Positions 54,635 through 62,871 are shown, numbered from the stretch's first letter. The stretch is DNA of 64,000 nt from Paenibacillus sp. FSL R7-0345 (GCF_038595055.1 NZ_CP152002.1:266501-330500), one strand, 5' to 3'. The notes: generated by a model from the letters alone, not told the origin. Program-made: numbers and translations.

Positions 54635-55222
54635 ATGGAGCAGGCATTATTTGAGCGTATTTATGCATCAGTGGTTAACCGCGAGCCGACTTATGACGGC
54701 ATTTATTATACGGCTGTACTTACGACCCGTATCGTCTGCCGCCCCTCCTGCCGGGCCAGAACACCGAAGGCGGAGAATGTGGAATTTTATACGTCTTTGG
54801 AAAAAGCGGCCCGGGCGGGCTTCCGCCCGTGCAAGCGGTGCAAGCCCGAGGAAGGCGGCGTACTCCGCCCGGATGCGGTACTCGCTGCCCGGGCAGATGA
54901 GGTGATGGAGGCGCGGCTGGCTGAGAAGCTGACGCTGTCTAAGCTGGCAGAGGCGCTTACTGTCAGCCCGTATCATCTGCAGCGGACGTATAAGCGGGTA
55001 AAGGGCTATTCCCCGGCTGTAAAGCTGGACCAGCTGCGGTCGGACAAAGCCTGCAGGCTGCTGGCTCATACGGATACGCCGATTGCTGAGATTAGCAGAA
55101 ATGCGGGCTTTGCGGGCGCTTCACATTTTGCCGCCTGGTTCACGCGCAGGAACGGCCAGTCACCAACGGATTACCGTAATCAATTTAAGGGAGGGATTGC
55201 TCATGAGCGGGATCACGAATAA
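54635..55222 (+). CDS. adaA: AdaA-type methylphosphotriester-DNA methyltransferase and activator
   Basis: A 195-residue protein that takes the methyl group from DNA phosphotriesters onto a cysteine and then activates the adaptive-response genes. The zinc-binding cysteines are Cys35, Cys39 (IVCRPSCR), Cys66 and Cys69 (FRPCKRCK); Cys35 is the expected acceptor. Residues about 90-190 form an AraC helix-turn-helix (LAEALTVSPYHLQRTYKRV, IAEISRNAGFAGASHFAAWF). The ATG at 54635 follows GAGGTGAT. It overlaps the ogt gene by 20 bases and is expected to be autoregulated. Confidence 0.94.
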   Translation: MEQALFERIYASVVNREPTYDGIYYTAVLTTRIVCRPSCRARTPKAENVEFYTSLEKAARAGFRPCKRCKPEEGGVLRPDAVLAARADEVMEARLAEKLTLSKLAEALTVSPYHLQRTYKRVKGYSPAVKLDQLRSDKACRLLAHTDTPIAEISRNAGFAGASHFAAWFTRRNGQSPTDYRNQFKGGIAHERDHE

Positions 55223-55811
55223 ACCGGGAACAGCCGGAAGCCGGAGGAATGCTGCTGCACAGCTGGTCATCCTCTATCATCATAACGTGACTCTTGGGGG
55301 CAGAGCATGGACATTATGGGCCAGCGCTAAGGGACTGATCCGCGTGTCCTATGAACAGGATCAGGGGCAGCTTCCGGCAGGCTGGCTGAATCTCCATGCC
55401 CCTTCTGCACGGCTTGAAGAGAATGCAGAAGTATTTGCGGAGATGGGCGTTATCGGTCTGCTGGAACGCTATTTTGCAGGCGAAGCTGTCAGCTTCAGCG
55501 GCCTGCCGCTGGACCTGTGGGGAACTGCCTTTCAGCAGGAGGTCTGGAAAGGGCTGCTGCAAGTTCCGCACGGACAGCTTGCTACCTATAAGGAGCTTGC
55601 AGTACAGATCGGCCGCCCGCTTGCGGTGCGTGCTGTCGGTGCCGCTAACGGACAGAATCCGGTTCCGGTTATTGTACCGTGCCACCGGGTCATCGGGGCG
55701 AACGGCACCCTGACCGGCTACCGGGGCGGGCTGAAGCTGAAGCAGGAGCTGCTGGCGCTGGAGGGAATCACACATGTGGGGGCGAAGGGTCATGAACGAT
55801 TTGCTTTTTGA
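55203..55811 (+). CDS. ogt: O6-methylguanine-DNA methyltransferase (Ogt/AdaB)
   Basis: A 202-residue suicide repair enzyme that moves the alkyl group from O6-methylguanine to Cys160 in VIVPCHRVIGANG. LATYKELAVQIGRPLAVRAVG is the helix-turn-helix that binds the minor groove, and LTGYRGGLKLKQELLALEG closes the domain. The start ATG at 55203 follows GGGAGGG inside the end of adaA, and its own end overlaps alkA by 20 bases. Confidence 0.95.
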   Translation: MSGITNKPGTAGSRRNAAAQLVILYHHNVTLGGRAWTLWASAKGLIRVSYEQDQGQLPAGWLNLHAPSARLEENAEVFAEMGVIGLLERYFAGEAVSFSGLPLDLWGTAFQQEVWKGLLQVPHGQLATYKELAVQIGRPLAVRAVGAANGQNPVPVIVPCHRVIGANGTLTGYRGGLKLKQELLALEGITHVGAKGHERFAF

Positions 55812-56697
55812 GCTGCCGTTGCCGGATTATTTTGATTTAAACGCTTGTCTGGCCTATATGCACAGGTCGCCGCTGGAATGCCTGTTCCGTCCGGACGATG
55901 AAGGGGTTAACCGTCTGTTTATTGTAGGGGGAGAGAGGCTCCTGATCCGGCTGACAACGGCGGAGGAACAGCCTCGGCGTCTGCAGGTTACACTGCTGAG
56001 CGGGGCTGTTCCGGGAGCGGAGGCCATAGCCTGGCTGGTCCGCTATATCGTGGAATGGTTTGATCTGGACCGCGATCTGGCCCCGTTCTATGAGCTTGCG
56101 GGACGGGACCCGCTGCTGCAGCCGCTGACAGTGAGCGAGCAGGGCCTGCGGATTATCGGCATTCCCGATCTGTTCGAGGCCTTGTGCTGGGCCATTCTCG
56201 GCCAGCAGGTTAACCTGGCGTTTGCCTACAGGCTCAAGCAGCGGATCACGGCCGAGTATGGCGCTTCACTTGAATATGAAGGACATACGTATTATCATTT
56301 TCCCGCACCTGAGGTGTTTCTGACGGTCACTCAGGAGGAGCTGTGCAGCCTGCAGCTGACCCGTAACAAAGCGCGGACGATCCTGGAAGTCGCTGCCCTT
56401 ATCGCCGGAGACGGTCTAAGCCGGGAAGAACTGCTGGCCCTGCCGTCGCCGGAGGCAGCGGAAGTACGGCTGCTGAAGTTGCGGGGGATCGGCCCCTGGA
56501 CCTCGCAGTATGTGCGGATGCGCTGCCTGCGCGATACCACTGCCTATCCGGTAGGCGATGTAGGGCTGCAAAACGTGGTCAAATTCCTGACCGGCATGGA
56601 CCGCAAGCCTACGCCTGCGGAGCTGCTGGAGCTGGCGGTGCCCTGGAAGGGCTGGGAAGCCTATGCGACCTTTTATTTGTGGCGGGCGCTTTATTGA
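55792..56697 (+). CDS. alkA: DNA-3-methyladenine glycosylase II (AlkA)
   Basis: A 301-residue HhH-GPD base-excision glycosylase that removes alkylated purines. The helix-hairpin-helix is LKLRGIGPWTSQYVRMR and the catalytic Asp256 lies in AYPVGDVGLQNVV; ALCWAILGQQVNLAFAYRLK is the other typical helix. The ATG at 55792 lies inside the ogt 3' end. It is the third gene of the alkylation-repair operon. Confidence 0.94.
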   Translation: MNDLLFELPLPDYFDLNACLAYMHRSPLECLFRPDDEGVNRLFIVGGERLLIRLTTAEEQPRRLQVTLLSGAVPGAEAIAWLVRYIVEWFDLDRDLAPFYELAGRDPLLQPLTVSEQGLRIIGIPDLFEALCWAILGQQVNLAFAYRLKQRITAEYGASLEYEGHTYYHFPAPEVFLTVTQEELCSLQLTRNKARTILEVAALIAGDGLSREELLALPSPEAAEVRLLKLRGIGPWTSQYVRMRCLRDTTAYPVGDVGLQNVVKFLTGMDRKPTPAELLELAVPWKGWEAYATFYLWRALY

Positions 56698-56726
56698 GCT
56701 AAGCTCCCGCTGACCGGGTCAGTTGC

Positions 56727-57659
56727 TTATTTCAGCAGCGGCTCCGCCAGCCGGACCATCTCTTCCTTGCTGAATAACTGCCCGCTCATCTCGTCGAGCT
56801 GGTACAGCAGGTATTCTTCCCGGCCGGGAATTTCAGCCGACCATGTAAGAGTATTACCGCCCTTGTATCGGGTGTAGATCAGCTCTGTGCCGCCCGCAGT
56901 CAGCTTCTCCGCAGTAAAATCAACCTTTTCATCTACATACATGGTAGGAAGGGCGGCGGTTTTACTGATCTGTACAGTAACTTCCTGCTCTCCTTTCCGG
57001 TAGGAAGCGGTCAGGGTGAGCAGTTTGTCTGACAATCCGACCGGCAGCAGGGCATAACCCTTACCCGACTGCTCTGCCTGCTTGCGCAGCTTGTCCGTTA
57101 TCGCTGCCGCTTCTTCGGGGGCAGGCTTGATCGGCTCATATCGGGCGGAGGCGCTATGGAAGGTATAACCGTCAGGAAGCTGCTCTGCAAGGCCGAGGCC
57201 GGTCTCCTGTCCGCCCAGTTTAGCCTGTAGCACAGACCAATCGCCATAGACTACCGGTTTGGAACGTGTATCGGTTACCCCTTCCGGATTATGCGCAGTC
57301 ACATAAATAATCGCCGCCGTACCGTCCTGGAGCAGCTGCTCCCCAAGCTCTCTGGTGTAATCAAGCCGCTGAATGACTTCCTCCTGCTGTACAGGGAATT
57401 CTGCGACCGGCTTTACCTGGTAAGTCAGCTCCCCGTCCTTATTCTTCAGGCTCTGGTAATGCACGGCTGCAAAACCGGAGGAGGCCGTCAGCAGCAGCCC
57501 CGCCATAACCAGTACGCCTACTTTATATTTCATGAAAAATCTCTCCTTTGTCTGCTTGGCGGCATATAAACGCTCCATCACCCTGCCGGACACATCCATT
57601 TCTGCTGGCGCAGCCTTAAGAAGGATGTCTCTCAATTCCTTTTCGCTGTAAACCGGCAT
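56727..57659 (-). CDS. Probable anti-sigma factor of the adjacent ECF sigma factor
   Basis: A 310-residue protein with a cytoplasmic N-terminus of about 40 residues, one transmembrane helix (YKVGVLVMAGLLLTASSGFA) and an extracytoplasmic domain of about 240 residues containing DUF4367/4179-like segments such as LPDGYTFHSASARYEP. Its ATG at 57659 (GGGAGAGG upstream) lies 44 bases inside the sigma gene, the usual arrangement for a sigma/anti-sigma pair. Cytoplasmic sequestration of the sigma factor is inferred from this layout. Confidence 0.78.
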   Translation of the reverse strand: MPVYSEKELRDILLKAAPAEMDVSGRVMERLYAAKQTKERFFMKYKVGVLVMAGLLLTASSGFAAVHYQSLKNKDGELTYQVKPVAEFPVQQEEVIQRLDYTRELGEQLLQDGTAAIIYVTAHNPEGVTDTRSKPVVYGDWSVLQAKLGGQETGLGLAEQLPDGYTFHSASARYEPIKPAPEEAAAITDKLRKQAEQSGKGYALLPVGLSDKLLTLTASYRKGEQEVTVQISKTAALPTMYVDEKVDFTAEKLTAGGTELIYTRYKGGNTLTWSAEIPGREEYLLYQLDEMSGQLFSKEEMVRLAEPLLK

Positions 57660-58209
57660 AGCGGTCCTCTCCCTTCGCATTTGCATAGTATTTGCGGAAC
57701 TTCTCCGCACTCCGTTCATACTTTTTCCGCAGCCGGGCGCTGTTCTGCTGCAGAACCAGGCTGATATCCTGATAGCTCATTTCTTCCACAGAACGCAGGA
57801 TCAGCAGATTCCGTTCCTCTGCCGACAGCTTGGCCATAGCCCGCTGAACCTTTTCATCCAGATATTTGTCTTCGATCTGCCGGTCTACCGGCCTGTGCTG
57901 CGTCTCATCTTGATAGAACAGCTTGAGCGCCTTGCCCAGCTTCCGTTTGCGGAGCACATCGATGCACTGGTTGTAGGCGATTTTGTACAGCCAGGCTCCA
58001 AACGGCACTTCCGGATTATACTTGTCCAGAGAGCGGTAGGCCTTGAAAAAAACCTCCTGTGCGCTGTCCTCAGCCTCCGTATATGATCCGAGCATGTGGC
58101 AGCAGTACAGGACAATCTGTTTCTGGTATGCGAGAACGATACTCTCAAATCTGCCGGTATCCCCGGCCAGAACCCCGTCCACTGTGCGCTGCAGTTCTGT
58201 ATTCTCCAA
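57616..58209 (-). CDS. ECF-type RNA polymerase sigma factor
   Basis: A 197-residue sigma-70 family factor with region 2 (FESIVLAYQKQIVLYCCHML, TEAEDSAQEVFFKAYRSLD, WLYKIAYNQCIDVLRKRK) and region 4 (AMAKLSAEERNLLILRSVEE, MSYQDISLVLQQNSARLRKKYERS). It directs RNA polymerase to stress promoters when released by its anti-sigma factor. TTG start at 58209 with AGGAGGTGAAC upstream. The ECF subgroup was not determined. Confidence 0.92.
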   Translation of the reverse strand: MENTELQRTVDGVLAGDTGRFESIVLAYQKQIVLYCCHMLGSYTEAEDSAQEVFFKAYRSLDKYNPEVPFGAWLYKIAYNQCIDVLRKRKLGKALKLFYQDETQHRPVDRQIEDKYLDEKVQRAMAKLSAEERNLLILRSVEEMSYQDISLVLQQNSARLRKKYERSAEKFRKYYANAKGEDRYAGLQRKGIERHPS

Positions 58210-58272
58210 GGCTGTTCACCTCCTTTCAATCTGTACAACGGAGCAGGCAGCGGGAATGTGACATTTTTGCAG

Positions 58273-58306
58273 AAAAAGAACCCGACAGCCAAAAGGGCTG
58301 CCGGGT
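58273..58306 (-). terminator. Terminator of the PhnB-like gene
   Basis: On the minus strand ACCCGGCAGCC, loop, GGCTGTCGGGT (one mismatch), then TCTTTTT. It separates the PhnB-like gene from the sigma factor gene. Confidence 0.85.
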
Positions 58307-58319
58307 CTGAATAACAATT

Positions 58320-58745
58320 TTAGCGCTGCCGCTTCGTGAAAATCTGGAATGTAACGCCGAACTTGTCAGTCACCATGCCATAGGCAGTGCTGAAGTAGGC
58401 CGGCCCCAATTCAATGTCCACCTGCCCGCCTTCTTTCAGTACGTTGTACAGCTGCTCTGACGTTTCCGCGTCATTTGTGGAGATACAGAGATTGAGGCCG
58501 TTGCCCGTCTGCCGCGTCTGCCCCGGTTCCAGGTCGGCTACGAACATTGTGGTTTCACCGATACGGAGCACGGAGTGGGCAATACGCGCCATATCTTCTT
58601 CGGACAGGGGTACATCGTGATCCAGCGGGCCTTCCCCCACAGTCTGCATAAACAGCAGATTTGCGCCAAGACTCTCCTGATAAAATGAAATGGCCTCGCG
58701 CGCTGTTCCCTCAAGCATTATAAACGGATTTACTTCTATATTCAT
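58320..58745 (-). CDS. PhnB-like VOC family protein
   Basis: A 141-residue single-domain VOC protein of the PhnB type (VNPFIMLEGTAREAISFYQE, HSVLRIGETTMFVADL, GGQVDIELGPAYFSTAYGMV, TDKFGVTFQIF). Members are of unknown or varied function. The ATG at 58745 follows GAAGGAGC. It is divergent from a WYL regulator with an inverted repeat between them, so that regulator probably controls it. Confidence 0.87.
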   Translation of the reverse strand: MNIEVNPFIMLEGTAREAISFYQESLGANLLFMQTVGEGPLDHDVPLSEEDMARIAHSVLRIGETTMFVADLEPGQTRQTGNGLNLCISTNDAETSEQLYNVLKEGGQVDIELGPAYFSTAYGMVTDKFGVTFQIFTKRQR

Positions 58746-58816
58746 ATAAAATCGCTCCTTCTTGCGGTAGATTTGCCCGTCCATCCGGGCTATGCTCTTA
58801 TTGTAGGTTATAATAG

Positions 58817-58831
58817 TGACAACTATTGTCA
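58817..58831. promoter_or_regulatory. Operator-like palindrome between the PhnB-like and WYL genes
   Basis: Perfect inverted repeat TGACAA-CTA-TTGTCA in the 116-base divergent region. On the plus strand it overlaps a possible promoter (TTGTAG, 17 bases, TATTGT). It is a likely binding site of the WYL regulator. Confidence 0.6.
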
Positions 58832-58861
58832 TAATAAAATAAAAACAACGGAGATCATACC

Positions 58862-59851
58862 ATGTCCAAATCGAAACGGCTGCTCGACCTGATGATGACA
58901 GTCAACCGCAAACGTAAATTTACCGTCAGGGAGCTGGCCGATGAATTCGGCGTATCCACCCGGACCATCCTCAGGGATTTGCAGGAGCTGGGTGAGCTCG
59001 GCGTGCCGCTTTATTCAGAGGTAGGACCCCACGGGGGCTACCAGGTGCTGAATGAACGGATTCTTCCGCCGATTGCGTTTACGGAGGAGGAGGCGGTGGC
59101 GATTTTTTTTGCCAGCCATGCCCTGCGTCATTATGAGTATCTGCCCTTTAAAGAGGCATCGGTTTCAGCATTGCATAAATTCTATCATTATATGCCCGGC
59201 GATGTACGTGACCGGATTGATGAAATGAAGAACCGGATTGATTTCGTGACCCCGGCGCGCCAGGCCGAGTTTCCCTTCCTGTCAGTCCTGCTGGAGGCGG
59301 CTATAGATCAGAAGGTGCTGCTGATCGGCTATGAATCCAGAGGCGAGCGCAGCCTGCGCCCGGTGCAGCCGGTCGGCATTTATGCCAGCAACGGGCTGTG
59401 GTATTGCCCGGCTTATTGCTTTTTGCGCGGGAGTATCCGGGTATTTCGCTGTGACCGGATTGATGCTGTTAAGGAGCAGGCATCAGGTTATGAGCCGCTT
59501 GATCTGCGCCGGGTGCATCTGGGGAACAGGCATGAGTATGCGGCAGAGCCGCAGGCGGGCGTACAGCCTGATGGGACGGAAGCACAAAAAAGCCGGACTA
59601 AGGTCCGGCTGTACGCAGAGCTGACGGCTGCAGGTATGCAGGCCTGTGAGGCTGAGCTGTGGGCGGCGCCGCTGCTGCACAGCCGTGAGGGCGGGTCCGG
59701 CTGGCTGGAGGGGGAGGTTCCGGCGCAGGATCTGCGTTTCTTTGCCCGGTTTTTTACCGGGCTGGGCAATGAGGCGACCGTCCAGGAGCCGCCTGAGCTG
59801 GTAAGTGAGCTGAAGGCGATGCTGGAAGAGATGCTGCGAAAATACAGCTGA
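58862..59851 (+). CDS. WYL-domain transcriptional regulator (YafY/DeoR-type HTH)
   Basis: A 329-residue regulator. The N-terminal winged helix-turn-helix (FTVRELADEFGVSTRTILRD, LQELGELGVPLYSEVGPHGG) is followed by a linker and a WYL domain (KVLLIGYESRGE, RPVQPVGIYASNGLWYCPAY, FRCDRIDAV), a ligand-sensing SH3-like fold. The terminal part is an alpha-beta extension. It likely controls itself and the divergent PhnB-like gene. An ATG with CGGAG upstream starts it. Confidence 0.9.
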   Translation: MSKSKRLLDLMMTVNRKRKFTVRELADEFGVSTRTILRDLQELGELGVPLYSEVGPHGGYQVLNERILPPIAFTEEEAVAIFFASHALRHYEYLPFKEASVSALHKFYHYMPGDVRDRIDEMKNRIDFVTPARQAEFPFLSVLLEAAIDQKVLLIGYESRGERSLRPVQPVGIYASNGLWYCPAYCFLRGSIRVFRCDRIDAVKEQASGYEPLDLRRVHLGNRHEYAAEPQAGVQPDGTEAQKSRTKVRLYAELTAAGMQACEAELWAAPLLHSREGGSGWLEGEVPAQDLRFFARFFTGLGNEATVQEPPELVSELKAMLEEMLRKYS

Positions 59852-59907
59852 GCGGCCGGCAGGACCTCATGCTCCTGATTAGGAAGGCGGCAGGCGCTGC
59901 GAACTTC

Positions 59908-61356
59908 TCAGCCCAGCCATACCTCGGCCAGCCGGCGGATGCCTTCGCCGATCCGCTCCTCCGGGATTGCCCCGAAGCCCAGAATGAACTCAGGCGCATC
60001 GTTCCTGTGCGCCTCCGCTCCGGATTCACCCCACCACGTATACGACATCGGGGTCACACGGATTCCGGCGGCTGCAGCGGTCTCTGCCAGCCGGCGTGCA
60101 TCAACGCTGCTGACCAGCCGCAGCAGCAAGTGAAAGCCGGCGCCCTGGCCGCGGACTGCTGCATGATCCCCGAAGTATAACTGAATGGCCTGCAGCAGGG
60201 CCTCATGCTTTTTCTGGTAGAGCAGCCGCATCCGCCGCAGATGTCTGGCGAAATGCCCGCGCTCCATAAAAAAATGCAGGGCAATCTGGTTCAGCCGCGA
60301 AGCGGAATGCTCAAGGTAGAGCTCCCTTGCGAGATTACGGTAAGCCGGCAGCAGCTTCTCCGGCAGCACCATGTAGTGTACACAGAGAGCCGGGGCAACA
60401 GATTGGGCGAAGCTGCCCATGTAGATCACCGGGCTGTTCTCCATAAGACCCTGCAGTGAGGGTACCGGTCTGCCGTGGTACCGGAATTCACCGTCATAAT
60501 CGTCTTCAATGATATAACCACCCGTAGTTGCGGCCCAGTCCAGCAGGGCATGACGCTTGGCGATGGACATAATCATCCCGCACGGAAACTGGTGGGAGGG
60601 AGAAATGTATACAGCTCCTGCACCGCTATCACGCAGCTGTTCTATATCAAGCCCGTCCTCCTGCAGCGGAACTGGGATGATCTCATAGCCGTTTCTTGCA
60701 AAAGCAGCCGGCAGCAGATGATAGCCCGGATCTTCAATGCCGAGCCGCCGGTTACTGCCCGGCAGTATGTGGCCCAGCAGCGAGCAGAGCAAATGCTGGT
60801 CACCGCCGATTACGACCTGCTCCGGCAGGCAGTGCAGCCCGCGGAACTGCCGCAGATGGGCGGCAATGCTGGCGCGCAGGGCCGGCTCCCCCTGAGGGTC
60901 GCCATACTGGAGCAGGTCGGGATTAGCGAGCTGCTCCTGGAAGAGGCTGCGCCAGATTTTGTGGGGAAACAGCGAGAAGTCATTTTTGGAAATGTGAAAA
61001 TCATAAACGTACTTTTGCGGGTCACGGGGTGTAATCGGCAGGACAGCTTGAATCAGCATCCGGCTTTGGCTTTCGGGCGGGTCAGCAGCAGCTTCTGCCC
61101 CGCTAAAATCATGCATTGGCTGAACACTAAATCCGCTGCGCGGCCGGCTGGCGATAAAGCCTTCGGAAACCAGCTGCTGGTAGGCCAGCTCAACGGGAGT
61201 GGCGCTGATATACAGCTGTCCGGCCAGGCTGCGGATGGAAGGCAGGCGTGTATCCGCAGGCAGTGTGCCGCCGAGAATCTCTTTTTTGAAATAGTCATAC
61301 AGCTGTATGTAGTACGGGAGCTTCCCGTCATCGCTAAGCATGGGGTTTATCAGCAT
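59908..61356 (-). CDS. MocR-type GntR/aminotransferase regulator lacking the PLP lysine
   Basis: A 482-residue protein with an N-terminal GntR winged helix (LPYYIQLYDYFKKEIL, TRLPSIRSLAGQLYISATPV) and a fold-type I aminotransferase domain (LLQYGDPQGEPALRASIAAH, YISPSHQFPCGMIMS, IIEDDYDGEFRYHGRPVPSL). In MocR/PdxR proteins the PLP Schiff-base lysine sits in an FSK(T/S)LAP-like motif. Here the segment reads MGSFAQSVAPALCVHYM, with Gln318 in the lysine position and Cys where Arg is usual. The Asp of the DDYD segment is kept. PLP may be bound non-covalently or not at all. It is divergent from the GNAT gene, its likely target. Confidence 0.9.
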   Translation of the reverse strand: MLINPMLSDDGKLPYYIQLYDYFKKEILGGTLPADTRLPSIRSLAGQLYISATPVELAYQQLVSEGFIASRPRSGFSVQPMHDFSGAEAAADPPESQSRMLIQAVLPITPRDPQKYVYDFHISKNDFSLFPHKIWRSLFQEQLANPDLLQYGDPQGEPALRASIAAHLRQFRGLHCLPEQVVIGGDQHLLCSLLGHILPGSNRRLGIEDPGYHLLPAAFARNGYEIIPVPLQEDGLDIEQLRDSGAGAVYISPSHQFPCGMIMSIAKRHALLDWAATTGGYIIEDDYDGEFRYHGRPVPSLQGLMENSPVIYMGSFAQSVAPALCVHYMVLPEKLLPAYRNLARELYLEHSASRLNQIALHFFMERGHFARHLRRMRLLYQKKHEALLQAIQLYFGDHAAVRGQGAGFHLLLRLVSSVDARRLAETAAAAGIRVTPMSYTWWGESGAEAHRNDAPEFILGFGAIPEERIGEGIRRLAEVWLG

Positions 61357-61397
61357 CCGTTTCTCCCATCTGTCCTTTGTAATTTACCCGTTTTGTA

Positions 61398-61411
61398 TAT
61401 TTTATAAAATA
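61398..61411. promoter_or_regulatory. AT-rich palindrome between the MocR-like and GNAT genes
   Basis: Perfect 14-base palindrome TATTTTATAAAATA in the 103-base divergent region. It may be an operator of the MocR-like protein or simply an AT-rich promoter core. Confidence 0.4.
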
Positions 61412-61459
61412 CAGATATGGAATACCATAGAGCCAGTAAATGAGACAGGGGATGGCATA

Positions 61460-62014
61460 ATGGGAAGACATTCAGGTTTATTGACAGGAGAACGGGTATA
61501 TCTGCGACCGCTTAACGGAGAAGATGCTGAGCTGTATTATCATATGTTTTTTGGAGAGGAGACACGCCGGCTCACAGGAACGCAGCGGCATATCACTAAA
61601 GAGCAGATTTCTGCTTATATTGACCGCAAAGCGGGCGATGACAGTGCAGTGCTGCTGCTCATTTCCCTGAAAGAGAACGACGAGGTTATTGGTGACATTG
61701 CCATTCAGGATATGGACCGGGGCAACCGGACTGGCCATCTGCGCCTTGCGATCGGTGAAGAACGTCACCAGAATCAGGGATTCGGGCGGGAAGCGCTGCT
61801 GTTAATGCTGGAATACGGCTTCGGTATTTTGAATCTGCACCGGATTGAGCTGGAGGTCTACAGCTTTAACAGCCGTGCTGCCCATCTATATGAGAGCGCT
61901 GGTTTTGTGCGTGAGGGCGTGCGGCGGCAGACGCTTTTTTATAACCATGAGTACCATGATGTTGTAATGCTGGGCATGCTGGAAAGTGAATACCGGGAGC
62001 GTTATCTGAAATAA
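61460..62014 (+). CDS. GNAT family N-acetyltransferase (RimJ/RimL-like)
   Basis: A 184-residue acetyl-CoA-dependent acetyltransferase. It starts LTGERVYLRPLNGEDAELYY, has the acetyl-CoA loop IGEERHQNQGFGREALLLML and the C-terminal motif LHRIELEVYSFNSRAAHLYESAGFVREG. The acceptor is unknown. The ATG at 61460 follows GGGGATG. The first CtsR box lies just after its stop. Confidence 0.9.
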   Translation: MGRHSGLLTGERVYLRPLNGEDAELYYHMFFGEETRRLTGTQRHITKEQISAYIDRKAGDDSAVLLLISLKENDEVIGDIAIQDMDRGNRTGHLRLAIGEERHQNQGFGREALLLMLEYGFGILNLHRIELEVYSFNSRAAHLYESAGFVREGVRRQTLFYNHEYHDVVMLGMLESEYRERYLK

Positions 62015-62026
62015 AGTCTGTAAATA

Positions 62027-62043
62027 GGTCAAATAAGGTCAAA
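62027..62043 (+). promoter_or_regulatory. CtsR operator, distal copy
   Basis: GGTCAAA-TAA-GGTCAAA, the exact tandem heptad recognised by the heat-shock repressor CtsR. A degenerate third heptad (GGTTGAG) follows. It lies 79 bases upstream of the hsp20 -35 box. Confidence 0.8.
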
Positions 62044-62079
62044 TAGGTTGAGCGGTAAAAATAACCTTTGAAAAATAAG

Positions 62080-62117
62080 CCGAAATGCCGGAAATTCCCG
62101 GTTTTTCGGTTTTTTTG
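62080..62117 (+). terminator. Terminator of the GNAT gene
   Basis: CCGAAA-TG-CCGG, loop, CCGG-TT-TTTCGG, followed by TTTTTTTT. It lies between the two CtsR boxes. Confidence 0.85.
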
Positions 62118-62121
62118 GGTT

Positions 62122-62151
62122 TTGAAATGGTGCAGTGGGGGACGCTATAAT
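62122..62151 (+). promoter_or_regulatory. Sigma-A promoter of hsp20
   Basis: -35 TTGAAA, 18-base spacer, -10 TATAAT. The CtsR box starts 15 bases after the -10 box and so covers the start of transcription. Confidence 0.85.
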
Positions 62152-62165
62152 AAAGCCATAAGAAA

Positions 62166-62182
62166 GGTCAAACAAAGTCAAA
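62166..62182 (+). promoter_or_regulatory. CtsR operator of hsp20
   Basis: GGTCAAA-CAA-AGTCAAA, directly downstream of the hsp20 promoter; six of seven bases match in the second heptad. Confidence 0.88.
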
Positions 62183-62230
62183 GTAAGTACAAAAAACACA
62201 AAACAAAAGTCAATGAGAGGAGAATGGAAC

Positions 62231-62701
62231 ATGTTTGATTTGGTCCCTTTTGGAAAACGCAGAGATGATGCATTTGGTGCTTTGGCAAAGTCGTTACATG
62301 ATGTATTTAATGATGAGTTTTTTGCCCCGATGACCGGCAGCAGCGCCCTGTCTTTCCGGACAGATATCCGCGAGAGTGAGCAGGCTTATCTGATTGAGGC
62401 TGAACTGCCGGGCTTTGGTAAGGACGATATCGACATTGATTATGCCAGCCCCTACTTGACGATTAAAGCGGTGCGCAAGGAAGAGAAGAACGAGGAAAAT
62501 GACAAGCAGCAGGTTGTGCGCCGGGAGCGGCGTTATGGTGAATATGTCCGCCGTTTCTACGTGCAGGATATCAACGGTGATGACATCCGGGCTTCGCTGA
62601 AGGACGGGCTGCTGCGGCTTGAAGTGCCTAAGCGGCAAAAAACCGCCGGCAAGCGGATCGAAATCCAGGATCACAGCAATTCCGGAACGGAGCTTCAATA
62701 A
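62231..62701 (+). CDS. Hsp20/alpha-crystallin small heat-shock protein
   Basis: A 156-residue ATP-independent holdase chaperone. The alpha-crystallin domain covers about residues 40-140 (FRTDIRESEQAYLIEAELPG, DIDIDYASPYLTIKAVRK, RRERRYGEYVRRFYVQDI, IRASLKDGLLRLEVPK), ending with the I/L/V-type tail. The ATG at 62231 follows GAGAGGAG. CtsR boxes at its promoter indicate heat-shock control. Confidence 0.95.
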   Translation: MFDLVPFGKRRDDAFGALAKSLHDVFNDEFFAPMTGSSALSFRTDIRESEQAYLIEAELPGFGKDDIDIDYASPYLTIKAVRKEEKNEENDKQQVVRRERRYGEYVRRFYVQDINGDDIRASLKDGLLRLEVPKRQKTAGKRIEIQDHSNSGTELQ

Positions 62702-62777
62702 GCTGTTCAGTCCGGTGGAGTGCTGAAGCTGTATGGGGCGGCTTCACCTGGCTTTATATATAGAAGTCTATACGAAG

Positions 62778-62815
62778 GCGCATTGTAGTGGGATACCGGC
62801 TATGATGCGTCTTTT
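62778..62815 (+). terminator. Possible terminator after hsp20
   Basis: GCGCAT-TG-TAG and CTA-TG-ATGCGT pair with one internal loop and are followed by CTTTTA. The short T-run makes partial read-through into the J-protein gene likely. Confidence 0.5.
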
Positions 62816-62871
62816 ATGAATACCATAGATGGATAAGATGCAGAGTCTTTTTTTGAAAGGAGAGGATTCTC

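Noticed and set aside
61398..61411. Firm assignment of the AT palindrome as the MocR operator
   Set aside because: MocR sites are usually direct or inverted pairs and this could be just promoter sequence, so it is kept only as a weak regulatory feature.
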